The notes below the pieces were generated by a model that ran no database searches, had not been told where the DNA came from, and was given only the letters and a program-made list of their open reading frames with translations. The position numbers and the translations under genes are program-made. This document shows positions 9,181 through 18,077 of a stretch of 64,000 nt of DNA, one piece after another. How positions within the stretch are numbered: position 1 is the stretch's first letter; each line of letters opens with the position of its first letter. This DNA comes from Vibrio sp. DW001 (lineage in GTDB: Bacteria; Pseudomonadota; Gammaproteobacteria; Enterobacterales; Vibrionaceae): assembly GCF_029016285.1 (NCBI RefSeq), contig NZ_CP091975.1:3658001-3722000 (forward strand), written 5' to 3'.

Positions 9181-9546
9181 TTATAAGTGTTCAACAAGCT
9201 TGTCCCAGTGAACAAGATAGAATCCTAGTGCCGCGAGCGTAAACAACGTCATGACCAAAATGGCCGCTCGCCAAATGAAACGGTTCGCTCTTGGAGTAAG
9301 TTCTTTTTCGCAAGCGTCACAGGTAGCGAAGTAAGATTTTCTGTTATCCAACGTAAAGTCTTCTTCATGAACTATTTTGTTCCGAATAGTGGCAACATAC
9401 CTCAATTTACTTATCACATCGTGAGGTAATCGATCCTCACAACTGGTGATTAATTGATGTAATCCTTTTCCATCAGCATGATATTGCACCCGCAACAACT
9501 TCTCAATACGGCGAGTACGCTTAACAACTTCCTCAATATTCGACAT
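9181..9546 (-). CDS. Small tail-anchored protein with DUF4145-like domain
   Basis: 121 residues. Residues 1-80 contain the pattern of DUF4145-type proteins: a helical start, then LRYVATIRNKIVHEEDFT, where the RNK-x-x-H stretch is typical of HEPN-like folds. A single hydrophobic segment (about 93-113) near the C terminus should anchor it in the inner membrane with the domain in the cytoplasm. No further function can be given. Starts with ATG after AGGAG-like sequence. Confidence 0.65.
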   Translation of the reverse strand: MSNIEEVVKRTRRIEKLLRVQYHADGKGLHQLITSCEDRLPHDVISKLRYVATIRNKIVHEEDFTLDNRKSYFATCDACEKELTPRANRFIWRAAILVMTLFTLAALGFYLVHWDKLVEHL

Positions 9547-9750
9547 ATTGTTCTCCTAATAACCTTCTAACTGAAGACTCATTACCAGTATAAATAGTTC
9601 CCGAAAAAACAGTGCATCACCATGCTCTATCTTAGATAAATAATGTGAGCTCGACACGATAATTTACAATCACTTACATCCGAAAGAAAACATTCAAGCT
9701 CAACAGTAGGCATTTCAATAGCCGTAAATATCGTCGAGATACCGATGCAA

Positions 9751-10764
9751 TTACGGTAGTAGCCACGATGTTCTATTACTTTTTGACAATATCCAACTAA
9801 CAAAGAGCGCGCCGCTACCGCTAAGTAATATCCATAACGGGATAACCCACATAGGATGCCCCTGAAACCACCCAAACTCTTTCATTGGCCATAAAAAAAT
9901 AGGGTGAAGAATATATATCCCCAGAGAATTTTGACTAATAAACCCAACAACTTTTCTCGTACTTTGCCTTAAGCCTTCACCAAAATAACGACAAAGCATA
10001 AACACCATTGAGGCAGCAAAAACTGTATTTATAGTCTTATAGGATAACCACCTACCAAAGGTATATTTGTCTTGCGCAATACTCTCTGTAGCAACCATCC
10101 AAACACTACTAAATAGCCCTATAGCACCGAGAATAACAAAAAACGTCACCATTCCCTTTGTTAATGGTACCTTTTTGTAAAGAACATAACCAAGCAATAG
10201 ATAACCGGAATACAACCATAATTGGTGGCTCCACGGACCATCGATTCGGAACAGAAACAAGGCTGTTGCGAGTATCCACACAGATAAGAAAGCAAAAATC
10301 GCTAGGTCATCCGTTTTTTGAACCAGAATCTGAAAAAAGGGAATGACAAAATAAAGAGGAATAAAGTAGTAAAAAAAACCAAGATGGTAATACGTTTCTT
10401 TGTGGAGAATGTTTCTCAACGTGTCGAATGTCACACCAGAATCATAACCATCTGCAGACCACCCTGATAAATAAGCGTAAAAAAGAGACCAGATAATAAA
10501 TGGAATCAAAACTTTACCAAGGCGACGACTGACATAATATTTCGCATTAAACGGCCGTGTGTCGTTCAGCATCAACGCACCAGTAATCATAATAAATACT
10601 GGGACAGCCCAACGACTGAAACCGTTCACCGTAATCGCAACAAACCATTCATTAATCGGAATAGTGCCTAATTCATGTCGATAAGGTGCGAGAACGTGAA
10701 TAGCAATAACCGCAATCGCGGCCATACAACGAAGTAGATCGAAGAAAAAAACTCTTTTTTCCAT
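9751..10764 (-). CDS. Acyltransferase family 3 membrane protein (OafA/WecH-like)
   Basis: 337 residues with about ten hydrophobic segments. The N terminus FFFDLLRCMAAIAVIAIHVLAP carries the LR and His of the acyltransferase-3 family, and RWAVPVFIMITGALML is the second conserved block. Such proteins move acyl (usually acetyl) groups to surface sugars or lipids across the inner membrane. It stands alone with no glycan genes around, so the acceptor is unknown. WecH, which O-acetylates enterobacterial common antigen, has similar length but that pathway is not in the window. Confidence 0.85.
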   Translation of the reverse strand: MEKRVFFFDLLRCMAAIAVIAIHVLAPYRHELGTIPINEWFVAITVNGFSRWAVPVFIMITGALMLNDTRPFNAKYYVSRRLGKVLIPFIIWSLFYAYLSGWSADGYDSGVTFDTLRNILHKETYYHLGFFYYFIPLYFVIPFFQILVQKTDDLAIFAFLSVWILATALFLFRIDGPWSHQLWLYSGYLLLGYVLYKKVPLTKGMVTFFVILGAIGLFSSVWMVATESIAQDKYTFGRWLSYKTINTVFAASMVFMLCRYFGEGLRQSTRKVVGFISQNSLGIYILHPIFLWPMKEFGWFQGHPMWVIPLWILLSGSGALFVSWILSKSNRTSWLLP

Positions 10765-10871
10765 TGGTTTTCCAGATTACGGTCAAAAATAAAAGAATGA
10801 GTACTATGATAACCTAAGTATCATTTGACCATATTACATAAGAAAAGCTTAAGGAATAGTCAGGAAGGTGT

Positions 10872-10899
10872 AAAAAACGCTCGCAGTTTTATGTGAGCG
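10872..10899 (-). terminator. arsJ operon terminator
   Basis: Stem CGCTCGCA / TGTGAGCG with a six-base loop and, on the minus strand, a run of six U, placed just after the arsJ stop. Confidence 0.85.
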
Positions 10900-10909
10900 C
10901 CTAATTTAC

Positions 10910-12133
10910 TTAGTTGGTCGCTATCGATTTTACCGATTTAGGTAGGTAAATAGAGATAAAGGTTGTTATTGCTAAGAAAGCAAATGAGACCCATAGACAT
11001 GCAGCTAAGCCCGCTAATTGGAAAACCCAACCAGATAGTATCGTTCCAATCAACCGTCCCATAGCGTTAGCCATATAATAGAACCCAACATCCAGTGAGA
11101 CACCATCGCCTTTCGCATAACTAACAATCAGATAAGAATGCAGTGATGAATTCACTGCAAAAACAGCACCAAATACCATCAGGCCAACCACAATGACAAG
11201 TTCAGGTTGCCAGTCCATTTGAACAGCATAGGCCACTAACCCCGTTATAATGGCAAGTAACGCAGCCCACATTATTGCAGCAGAACCATCTGGCACCTTA
11301 CCTTGTGCTTTTCCTGTAATTTTAGGCGCGATGCTCTGTACAAACCCATAAGCAATTACCCAAAGCGCTAAAAATCCACCAACCCACAAATGATCCCAAC
11401 CAAACGTTGATCCTAAATACACGGGTAACGCCACGACAAACCAAACATCACGAGCGCCAAATAAAAACATACGCGCCGCAGAGAGGATATTGACACTTCG
11501 CGATTTAGAAAAAATTTCTTTGAATTTAGGCTTAATCTTTGCCTTCCCTATGTCACTTTCTAAAGCAAATAGGCTTCCCATAAGCACGAAAGAAAGCACC
11601 CCAGCCATAAGCAATACCGAAGACTGAAATCCAATAAAAGACAACAAAAGTCCGCCGATAAAGAAACCAGCACCTTTCAACGCATTTTTAGAGCCGGTTA
11701 AAATTGCTACCCATTTGTAAAGCGCCCCTTGCTGATCATCTGGAACTAGCGTCTTAATAGCGCTTTTGGCACTCATCTTATTCAAATCTTTAGCGATGCC
11801 TGAAACCGCCTGCGCCGCCATGACCCAAGGAATAGTAAGCCATGTACTTGGTACCGCTAACATTACCAAGGCACCAACCTGCATTGCTAACCCCACATTC
11901 ATTGTTCGGTTTAAACCTAAACGCGCCCCTAACCAACCGCCAACTAAATTGGTTATTACACCAAAGAACTCATAAAACAAAAAGAGGGATGCTATCGCAA
12001 GTGTGCTGTACCCAAGATCGTGAAAATAGAGTACCACCAACATACGAAGTGCGCCGTCTGTGATGGTAAAGTTCCAATAATTGAACGTAACCAACATATA
12101 TTGACGAACACTTTTGTTCAAATTTGAAAACAT
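10910..12133 (-). CDS. arsJ: ArsJ, MFS-type arsenate/organoarsenical exporter
   Basis: 407 residues, about twelve hydrophobic segments, MFS fold. The start NKSVRQYMLVTFNYWNFTITDGALRMLVVLYFHDLGY and VSGIAKDLNKMSAKSAIK are typical of ArsJ. It is the last gene of a four-gene operon with an ArsR regulator, a GAPDH and a Cys-phosphatase, the layout of the V. cholerae var operon. ArsJ was first proposed to export 1-arseno-3-phosphoglycerate; work on the V. cholerae operon favours export of free arsenate. No arsC or arsB is present here. Confidence 0.9.
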   Translation of the reverse strand: MFSNLNKSVRQYMLVTFNYWNFTITDGALRMLVVLYFHDLGYSTLAIASLFLFYEFFGVITNLVGGWLGARLGLNRTMNVGLAMQVGALVMLAVPSTWLTIPWVMAAQAVSGIAKDLNKMSAKSAIKTLVPDDQQGALYKWVAILTGSKNALKGAGFFIGGLLLSFIGFQSSVLLMAGVLSFVLMGSLFALESDIGKAKIKPKFKEIFSKSRSVNILSAARMFLFGARDVWFVVALPVYLGSTFGWDHLWVGGFLALWVIAYGFVQSIAPKITGKAQGKVPDGSAAIMWAALLAIITGLVAYAVQMDWQPELVIVVGLMVFGAVFAVNSSLHSYLIVSYAKGDGVSLDVGFYYMANAMGRLIGTILSGWVFQLAGLAACLWVSFAFLAITTFISIYLPKSVKSIATN

Positions 12134-12263
12134 AAGTTAATTCACTGTTTATACAGACATAAACCATTGCTTAAGAAACTATGTTACGTCTGAATTGAAG
12201 CAAGGAGAGCTTTAGGATCATAGCAACCCAAAAGCTCTGTGCACGGGCTAATCAAAGTTTGAA

Positions 12264-12758
12264 TTATTTACTAACTTGATTAATGTACTCAATCTGAAGA
12301 GGTTTAGTAAAAGCGCCTGGACGAAGCGCTTGCACCTCCGATTTGATCCTATTCAGATCCCAATCAAGCTCTAGCAATATATGCGCGGCGAGTAAGCCTG
12401 TACGACCAGAACCTCCCATACAATGCAATGCTACGTTTCCACCCTGCTTTAATACTTCATGCACCTGAGGACTAATTACCTCCCAACGAGCATCGAATTG
12501 CTCATCAGGCGCTTCATCGTCCTTAATTGGTTGATGGAACCAAGACATGCCTAATTGCTTCGCTAATCTTGGTAATTCAGCTACTCCCGCTTTTTCCATC
12601 TCCTCGAACTCCAAAGCTGTCACTATCGCCTGTACACCTGAGGATTTTAGTTCTTTAAGCGATGTTTCTAAATCCACCTCTTTTGTTCCCGGGCAAGGCG
12701 TTAGAATAAGCGCGACATCATTGTCCGTTACGTTAAGCTGCCAAGTTGGATGTGTCAT
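12264..12758 (-). CDS. Cys-based (dual-specificity type) phosphatase of the arsenate operon
   Basis: 164 residues, protein-tyrosine-phosphatase fold of the CDKN3-like type. The P-loop HCMGGSGRTG gives Cys113 and Arg119 (CX5R) and Asp80/Asp81 in QPIKDDEAPDEQF are candidates for the general acid. It lies between the GAPDH gene (13 bp gap) and arsJ. In the homologous V. cholerae operon a putative phosphatase occupies this slot and contributes to arsenate resistance. A role in breaking 1-arseno-3-phosphoglycerate, or in handling arsenate directly in an anion-binding P-loop, is inference. Confidence 0.85.
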   Translation of the reverse strand: MTHPTWQLNVTDNDVALILTPCPGTKEVDLETSLKELKSSGVQAIVTALEFEEMEKAGVAELPRLAKQLGMSWFHQPIKDDEAPDEQFDARWEVISPQVHEVLKQGGNVALHCMGGSGRTGLLAAHILLELDWDLNRIKSEVQALRPGAFTKPLQIEYINQVSK

Positions 12759-12770
12759 TTTATAAATACC

Positions 12771-13772
12771 TTATGCTAAGCCGACTTTACGAACTAACTC
12801 TGACGTACGGGTTGCGTAACCCATTTCGTTGTCGTACCAAGCATAAATCTTGACCATACGAGTTCCGACAACCATGGTAGACAAAGCATCAACAATCGTT
12901 GAGCGTGGATCACCTTTATAGTCAATAGAAACCAACGGACGTTCTTCAAATCCAAGAATACCTTGTAAGTCTCCCTCAGAGGCTTCTTTTAGTAGAGCGT
13001 TAACTTCTTCAACTGTCGTATCGCGCTTCACATCGAAAATAATATCGGTCAAAGACGCATTGGCCAGAGGAACGCGAACGGCATGACCATTAATTTTTCC
13101 TTTAAGTTCTGGGAAGATTTCAACGATAGCGGTTGCAGAGCCCGTTGTGGTTGGGATCAAACTCATACCACACGCACGAGCACGGCGAAGGTCTTTGTGA
13201 GGTGCATCCAAAATGGTTTGAGTATTGGTTAAATTATGGATTGTAGTAAAGGAAGATTGTTCAATGCCAAGCTTCTCGTGGATGACTTTTACCACAGGTG
13301 CTATACAGTTTGTAGTACACGACGCTGCAGTGACAATTTTATGCGCATCTGGGTCAAATATGTGTTCATTTACTCCTACAACAATATTGGCAACACCTTC
13401 TTCTTTTACTGGTGCTGACACGACAACGCGTTTAACCCCCTGAGCCAGGTACTTGTTTAAAAGAGCAACTTTACGATGAACACCCGTCGCTTCAATGACA
13501 ACATCACAACCCGACCAATCTACTTCATTAATATCTTGCTGCTGACTCGTAGCAACTCTTTTGCCATTAATCACCATTTCAGAGCCATCCACTCTCACTT
13601 CGTGATGCCAGCGTCCCTGAATCGAGTCAAATTCCAATAGGTGCGCTAAAGTAGCCGTATCACCCGCAATATCATTAATATGTACAAACTCCATTTCTGG
13701 CCAGTCATAGGCAGCGCGTAAGGCTAAGCGACCAATTCGACCAAAACCGTTAATTCCTACTTTAATCGTCAT
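12771..13772 (-). CDS. ArsJ-associated glyceraldehyde-3-phosphate dehydrogenase
   Basis: 333 residues, complete GAPDH: NAD-binding [15 protein letters not shown], catalytic Cys152 in ASCTTNC, the partner His in [10 protein letters not shown], and C-terminal [11 protein letters not shown]. The NLTNTQ and MEFVHIND segments differ from the glycolytic enzyme and match the arsenate-operon form. It uses arsenate in place of phosphate to give 1-arseno-3-phosphoglycerate, trapping arsenate. Second gene of the operon, 36 bp after arsR. Confidence 0.92.
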   Translation of the reverse strand: MTIKVGINGFGRIGRLALRAAYDWPEMEFVHINDIAGDTATLAHLLEFDSIQGRWHHEVRVDGSEMVINGKRVATSQQQDINEVDWSGCDVVIEATGVHRKVALLNKYLAQGVKRVVVSAPVKEEGVANIVVGVNEHIFDPDAHKIVTAASCTTNCIAPVVKVIHEKLGIEQSSFTTIHNLTNTQTILDAPHKDLRRARACGMSLIPTTTGSATAIVEIFPELKGKINGHAVRVPLANASLTDIIFDVKRDTTVEEVNALLKEASEGDLQGILGFEERPLVSIDYKGDPRSTIVDALSTMVVGTRMVKIYAWYDNEMGYATRTSELVRKVGLA

Positions 13773-13808
13773 AAGTAATTTCCTTGTAAATAATCTTATA
13801 TAACCGTA

Positions 13809-14147
13809 TCAGCATCTATTTGGACGGCTCTTCATCGCATTCAAACGTTCAATGTCAGCTTTGTATTGCTCTATTAAACAATTAGATTGTTTCAATCCTT
13901 CAATCACTTTCTCTAACCATCGAGGTAATTCAGCGGCAACACGGTAATACACCCAGTGTCCTTTCCGTTCATCCTGTAAAATCCCAGACTGGCGCAATTG
14001 AGCTAAATGGCGGGATATTTTAGGCTGACTCTCCCCAAGTGCCTGAGTCAGTTCACAGACACACAGCTCTCCTTCTCTTGCAATCAATAGCAAGCAACGG
14101 ACTCTAGTCTCATCTGATAACATTTTAAAAAACTGATTAGGCAACAT
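13809..14147 (-). CDS. arsR: ArsR-family arsenic-responsive repressor
   Basis: 112 residues, winged helix-turn-helix. RVRCLLLIAREGELCVCELTQ holds the alpha-3 CxC pair (Cys29, Cys31) that binds As(III) in this family, and GESQPKISRHLAQLRQSG is the recognition helix. An extra Cys is the last residue (112) and Cys18 lies nearby. It should repress its own operon until arsenic binds. First gene of arsR-GAPDH-phosphatase-arsJ. The ribosome-binding sequence is weak. Confidence 0.92.
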   Translation of the reverse strand: MLPNQFFKMLSDETRVRCLLLIAREGELCVCELTQALGESQPKISRHLAQLRQSGILQDERKGHWVYYRVAAELPRWLEKVIEGLKQSNCLIEQYKADIERLNAMKSRPNRC

Positions 14148-14167
14148 AATTTAAACCAAACATATGG

Positions 14168-14179
14168 ATATACGTATAT
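14168..14179. promoter_or_regulatory. Candidate ArsR operator palindrome
   Basis: ATATACGTATAT, a perfect 12-bp palindrome inside a longer AT-rich imperfect dyad (about 14162-14184), lies 21 bp upstream of the arsR start, where an autoregulatory operator would be expected. ArsR sites are commonly ATA-rich dyads. Assignment is inference. Confidence 0.45.
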
Positions 14180-14369
14180 ATTATACTTACATAATTTCAG
14201 ATCAATGATCAATGTGAATTGTCATCAAATCTTCATATAAGAAATGCTTATTCACACAGCAGAAAACACAGCATTAGCTATCCCAATTTAATATGGGCAA
14301 TATGAGTGATATGCTTACATCATTCATTCTTTATACCCGCACCTTAAGTGACAAAAATATTAGGTAATT

Positions 14370-15341
14370 ATGATCACGGTAAATCCAATCCAAGAATCAG
14401 ACTATCCAGATATTATGCACGGTAAAATCAATAATTTCTGGCAAAAAAGAAAGGAAGGCTTTGTTTTAGGAAAAGGCCAAAAGAACCTGTACTGGGTGTC
14501 CGTTACTTCGACTAATCACACTAAAGCCATTGTGGTTGCGAATGGTCGTGTGGAATCAGCATGGAAATACCAAGAACTTCTTTATCACTTTTTCCAATTA
14601 GGTTACGACGTATACTCGTTTGATCATCGCGGGCAGGGTTTATCCGACCGACTAACCGAAGATCGACAAATTGGACATGTGGCCTCCTTCTCACATTATG
14701 TCGAAGACATGGCCGAACTGGTTAATCGCTTTGAACTTGGGAAATATGACCAGCGATTTCTCATCGCACATTCCATGGGAGGCGCGATTTCTACCCGATA
14801 TTTACAGTGCTACCCCAACCATGGTTTTGATCGCATAGCACTCAGTGCCCCCATGTTTGGCGTTAATATGTCGCCGCTCTTGAAACCCATTGCACCATAT
14901 TGGGCATGCCTTGTTAGCCTTGTTAGTACTAAACCTGATTATCTAACCAAAAACAGGGAGTATCGAGCGAAACCATTTGAGCTCAACCCACTGACATCCA
15001 GCAAAGTAAGATACAAGTGGTTTAGGGATCTTTACGAAGATATGCCTCAGCTCAAAATTGGAGGACCTAGTGCTCATTGGATTTGGCAAGCATTATCCGG
15101 AGCAGCAGCATGCATTAAAAATGCTAGGAAGTTGGGTATCCCAACACTACTTATTCAGGCTGAGCAGGATGATATCGTCAGTAACCAAGCCCAATTAGAA
15201 TTTATAGCGTCGCTGAGCATAACTAACAAAGCTTCAAAATTAGAGATAAGTAAGGGCAGCAGACACGAAATTTTATTTGAGAATGATAAAATAAGAGATG
15301 AAGCACTATCGATGATCCATCGTTTTTTTGAACAAGACTGA
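14370..15341 (+). CDS. pldB: Lysophospholipase L2 (alpha/beta hydrolase)
   Basis: 323 residues. The alpha/beta-hydrolase core is clear: oxyanion region, YSFDHRGQGLSDR, nucleophile elbow AHSMGG and C-terminal His in KGSRHEILFENDKIR. It is followed by yigL, as in E. coli, which favours PldB over other hydrolases. It hydrolyses lysophospholipids, on the inner side of the inner membrane in E. coli. Divergent from arsR with a 222-bp gap. Confidence 0.88.
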   Translation: MITVNPIQESDYPDIMHGKINNFWQKRKEGFVLGKGQKNLYWVSVTSTNHTKAIVVANGRVESAWKYQELLYHFFQLGYDVYSFDHRGQGLSDRLTEDRQIGHVASFSHYVEDMAELVNRFELGKYDQRFLIAHSMGGAISTRYLQCYPNHGFDRIALSAPMFGVNMSPLLKPIAPYWACLVSLVSTKPDYLTKNREYRAKPFELNPLTSSKVRYKWFRDLYEDMPQLKIGGPSAHWIWQALSGAAACIKNARKLGIPTLLIQAEQDDIVSNQAQLEFIASLSITNKASKLEISKGSRHEILFENDKIRDEALSMIHRFFEQD

Positions 15342-15451
15342 TAAAATGAAAATAGGGAAAAGAAGATTAACAATTTTACCCTCTTTTTCATCTCTATTTT
15401 ACCCTAAACTACCTGCCGCTAGAGTCAAATAATTAATTAATAGAGAGTTGT

Positions 15452-16270
15452 ATGAACCGACTAAACGATACACAGTTTCAAATTGTCGCCTCTGATCTAG
15501 ATGGCACCCTTCTCGCTCCCGATCACCAATTAAGTGACTTCAGTAAAAAAACACTCCAAGAGCTGCATTCAAAAGGTTTTACCTTCGTTTTTGCAACAGG
15601 CCGTCACCATGTGGATGTCGCTCAAATTCGTGAGCAAGCAGGTATACCAGCCTTCATGATCACGTCAAATGGCGCTCGTGTACACAATCAAAATGACGAG
15701 TTAATGTACAGCAAGAACGTAGATGAAGAACTTGTTCAGCCCATTGCTGATATCATCAAAAAAGATCCAAAAATTCGCATACATGTCTATCAAAATGACC
15801 ATTGGCTAACCAACAGAGAAGATGACGACATCAAGAAATTTCATAAAGATTCGGGGTTTCAGTACACGCTTCTAGATGCAGACAATATGCCCACGACAGG
15901 TATTGCCAAACTTTTCTTTGTTTACCCAGATCACGAATACTTAACCCAGTTTGAAGATGAACTGAATGCAAAATTTAAGGGTCGAGTGAATATTGCCTTT
16001 TCGACGCCTACCTGTTTAGAAGTGATGGCAGATGGTGTATCCAAGGGGGCTGCATTAGAAGCGATTGCTCATTCAATAGGATCCACGCTTGAAAATTGTA
16101 TCGCTTTTGGCGATGGAATGAATGATGTTGAAATGCTATCGATGGCCGGCAAAGGCCTTGTGATGGAAACTTCTCACGAAAAGGTAAAACAAGCATTGCC
16201 CAATAATGAGATTATCGGTTCCCATAAAGATCACGCCGTTGCCCAGTATCTGAATGAGCACTTGTTTTAA
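15452..16270 (+). CDS. yigL: HAD-superfamily sugar/pyridoxal phosphatase YigL
   Basis: 272 residues, HAD class IIB (Cof-type). Motif I is ASDLDGTLL, motif II ITSNGAR, and motifs III/IV are KGAALEAIA and FGDGMNDVEML. The sequence VFATGRHHVDVAQIREQAG closely resembles YigL, which dephosphorylates sugar phosphates and pyridoxal phosphate in the cytoplasm. It sits 110 bp after pldB and ends before a strong terminator. Confidence 0.92.
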   Translation: MNRLNDTQFQIVASDLDGTLLAPDHQLSDFSKKTLQELHSKGFTFVFATGRHHVDVAQIREQAGIPAFMITSNGARVHNQNDELMYSKNVDEELVQPIADIIKKDPKIRIHVYQNDHWLTNREDDDIKKFHKDSGFQYTLLDADNMPTTGIAKLFFVYPDHEYLTQFEDELNAKFKGRVNIAFSTPTCLEVMADGVSKGAALEAIAHSIGSTLENCIAFGDGMNDVEMLSMAGKGLVMETSHEKVKQALPNNEIIGSHKDHAVAQYLNEHLF

Positions 16271-16291
16271 TTCAATGTCTTATATTTGATT

Positions 16292-16316
16292 AAAGGTAGC
16301 AATTTCGCTACCTTTT
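16292..16316 (+). terminator. yigL terminator
   Basis: AAAGGTAGC / GCTACCTTT stem with a six-base loop followed by a T-run, 22 bases after the yigL stop. Confidence 0.88.
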
Positions 16317-16365
16317 TTAATAGTTATGACATAATGATTGAAACGTAGTTAGATGGATTTACTTT

Positions 16366-17394
16366 ATGAAATTATTACCTATTTCAATATTACTGGTATT
16401 CGTTGGTCTCATTCAGGCTTGCTCTTCCTCATCGGAAACATCCGTTCCTTCACAAAAGAATAAAACGCAGATTTCTCTTAGCGGGGAGGCCGAGACGCCT
16501 AAAGCGCCTACGTTTATTATGAGAGGAATCCTCACCGTCGGTCATGAAACTCGAAGTTTCATTCCTTGCGGCAGTAACCAGCAATATTGGGTAGATATGG
16601 GAACTGAATCATTTAATGAAGCCATGGGGCTTAGCCGTGAAGCATATCAGCCTATGTATGCAGAAATGATCGGTCACCTTGAAGGGACATCTGACACCGG
16701 ATTCGATCACGACTTTTCGGCTCGATTCGTCGTTTCAGGAATTAATTTCATCACAACAGAAAATACCAAGCGTTGTGATCAACCATTTCGCTCAACAAAA
16801 GCTTTTGGCAACGAGCCATACTGGTCAATGGAGTTTAGCGATGATAAAACACGTTACCAGCAATTTGGCGCTGATGAGAGAGGGTTTTCACTCTCATCTA
16901 CTCGTTTAACCCCGACAGAACGTAAATATCATTTTGGACAGGGGCAACTTACTATTACGAAAGCAATGTGTAATGACTCGATGAGCGACAGTATCTATGG
17001 CTGGAGCGCGACGTTTAATGATAAAAATGAAGAAAAACAAGGTTGCGCAACCTTGGCGAACAAAGATGCCACATTAAAATGGGTCAACCGCTATGTTGCA
17101 ACAAGTACTAAATCAACTGGATTTAGTATTGAACTAAAATTATCTTCTGATCATACGGCTACAACCACTTATTCCTACGCGGTTGGCTTACCAATCCAAG
17201 AATCTGGTTATTGGCAGCAATTGAATGATGAGCAGGTTCAAGTGGTGACGACACACCATCAAGGACAGCGGATAGTCGCTGAGCGCCTATTTACACTGCA
17301 AGGCAACCAGATAGTAGCTACGCACGAAAAAGTGAATGGCAATGTGTACCCTATCGCAAATGGTGGCTTAACACTTTATAGAGACAAGCCATAG
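16366..17394 (+). CDS. Lipoprotein with NlpE-like and COG3650-like domains
   Basis: 342 residues. The signal peptide ends with a lipobox (LIQAC, Cys19), so the protein is a lipoprotein; the residues after Cys are Ser, with no Asp at +2, so outer-membrane sorting is expected. Residues 50-120 (RGILTVGHETRSFIPCGSNQ) look like the OB-type half of NlpE. Residues 147-220 contain FGNEPYWSMEF and a GCA motif, typical of COG3650 proteins. The C-terminal part (about 245-340) resembles NlpE/META-like beta repeats. NlpE senses surface contact and copper, but that role here is only a guess. The next gene begins one base after its stop. Confidence 0.7.
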   Translation: MKLLPISILLVFVGLIQACSSSSETSVPSQKNKTQISLSGEAETPKAPTFIMRGILTVGHETRSFIPCGSNQQYWVDMGTESFNEAMGLSREAYQPMYAEMIGHLEGTSDTGFDHDFSARFVVSGINFITTENTKRCDQPFRSTKAFGNEPYWSMEFSDDKTRYQQFGADERGFSLSSTRLTPTERKYHFGQGQLTITKAMCNDSMSDSIYGWSATFNDKNEEKQGCATLANKDATLKWVNRYVATSTKSTGFSIELKLSSDHTATTTYSYAVGLPIQESGYWQQLNDEQVQVVTTHHQGQRIVAERLFTLQGNQIVATHEKVNGNVYPIANGGLTLYRDKP

Positions 17395-17395
17395 A

Positions 17396-18004
17396 ATGTC
17401 CCAAATAGAATCACAATTAAAACCGTGCCTAAATTGCGGTTTTAAGTTTAATTGCCTATGCGAAGAGACTCCGCACCTTGAAAGCAAGGTTAACATAGCA
17501 TTATTAATGCATCCCAACGAGATAAGGCGTGAAACGAATACAGGTAAATTGGTTTCAAAAAGCTTGCCTGAAACACTCAGGTTTACGTGGGATAGAGTCA
17601 CACCACCACAAGAACTAATCGAGCTTATCAGCAGCAATAACTTTAAACCGATACTGCTATTCCCCAGCGATAAAAGTACTATTCTTGACGATCGAATCAT
17701 CAATATAAACGAGAAACCACCTCTGTTTATCATCTTAGATTCAACATGGCAGGAAGCAAATAAAATGATACGAAAGAGCCCATGGTTGCAGACCCTAACA
17801 ATGATGAAGTTATCGGGAATAGTAAGTTCAAACTACTCATTACGACGTAATCAAGATAGTGGTCACTTATGTACATGTGAAACAGCATGTGAATTATTGA
17901 GGTTATCTAATGAATCAAAAAATGCTGATAAATTAGATGCCTTTTTTCACTACTATTTGGCGATATTTAAAGCCGACAAAAGCGGTCACAAGCATATTAC
18001 CTAA
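17396..18004 (+). CDS. DTW-domain protein, probable tRNA aminocarboxypropyltransferase
   Basis: 202 residues. An N-terminal Cys cluster (Cys11, 14, 20, 22) probably binds zinc; the name-giving motif appears as LDSTWQEANKM, with SGIVSSNYSLRRNQDSGHLCTCE downstream. DTW proteins add the 3-amino-3-carboxypropyl group from SAM to uridine in tRNA (acp3U). It is coupled to the lipoprotein gene, one base apart, though no functional link is obvious. Two DTW types exist in this group of bacteria, so I give no symbol. Confidence 0.85.
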   Translation: MSQIESQLKPCLNCGFKFNCLCEETPHLESKVNIALLMHPNEIRRETNTGKLVSKSLPETLRFTWDRVTPPQELIELISSNNFKPILLFPSDKSTILDDRIININEKPPLFIILDSTWQEANKMIRKSPWLQTLTMMKLSGIVSSNYSLRRNQDSGHLCTCETACELLRLSNESKNADKLDAFFHYYLAIFKADKSGHKHIT

Positions 18005-18022
18005 TCGGCAATATGTGAATAT

Positions 18023-18050
18023 AAAAAAACCAGCTTACGCTGGTTTTTTT
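18023..18050. terminator. Bidirectional terminator between DTW gene and hemY
   Basis: ACCAGC / GCTGGT stem with a four-base loop, flanked by seven A on the left and seven T on the right, so it serves both convergent transcripts. Confidence 0.9.
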
Positions 18051-18077
18051 ATATCGTTATTTCGCGCTAAATTGTCT

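Noticed and set aside
9627..9875. 82-codon frame at the 3' end of the acyltransferase gene
   Set aside because: It is another frame of the same DNA; the acyltransferase has a normal length and C terminus, so no frameshift needs to be assumed.
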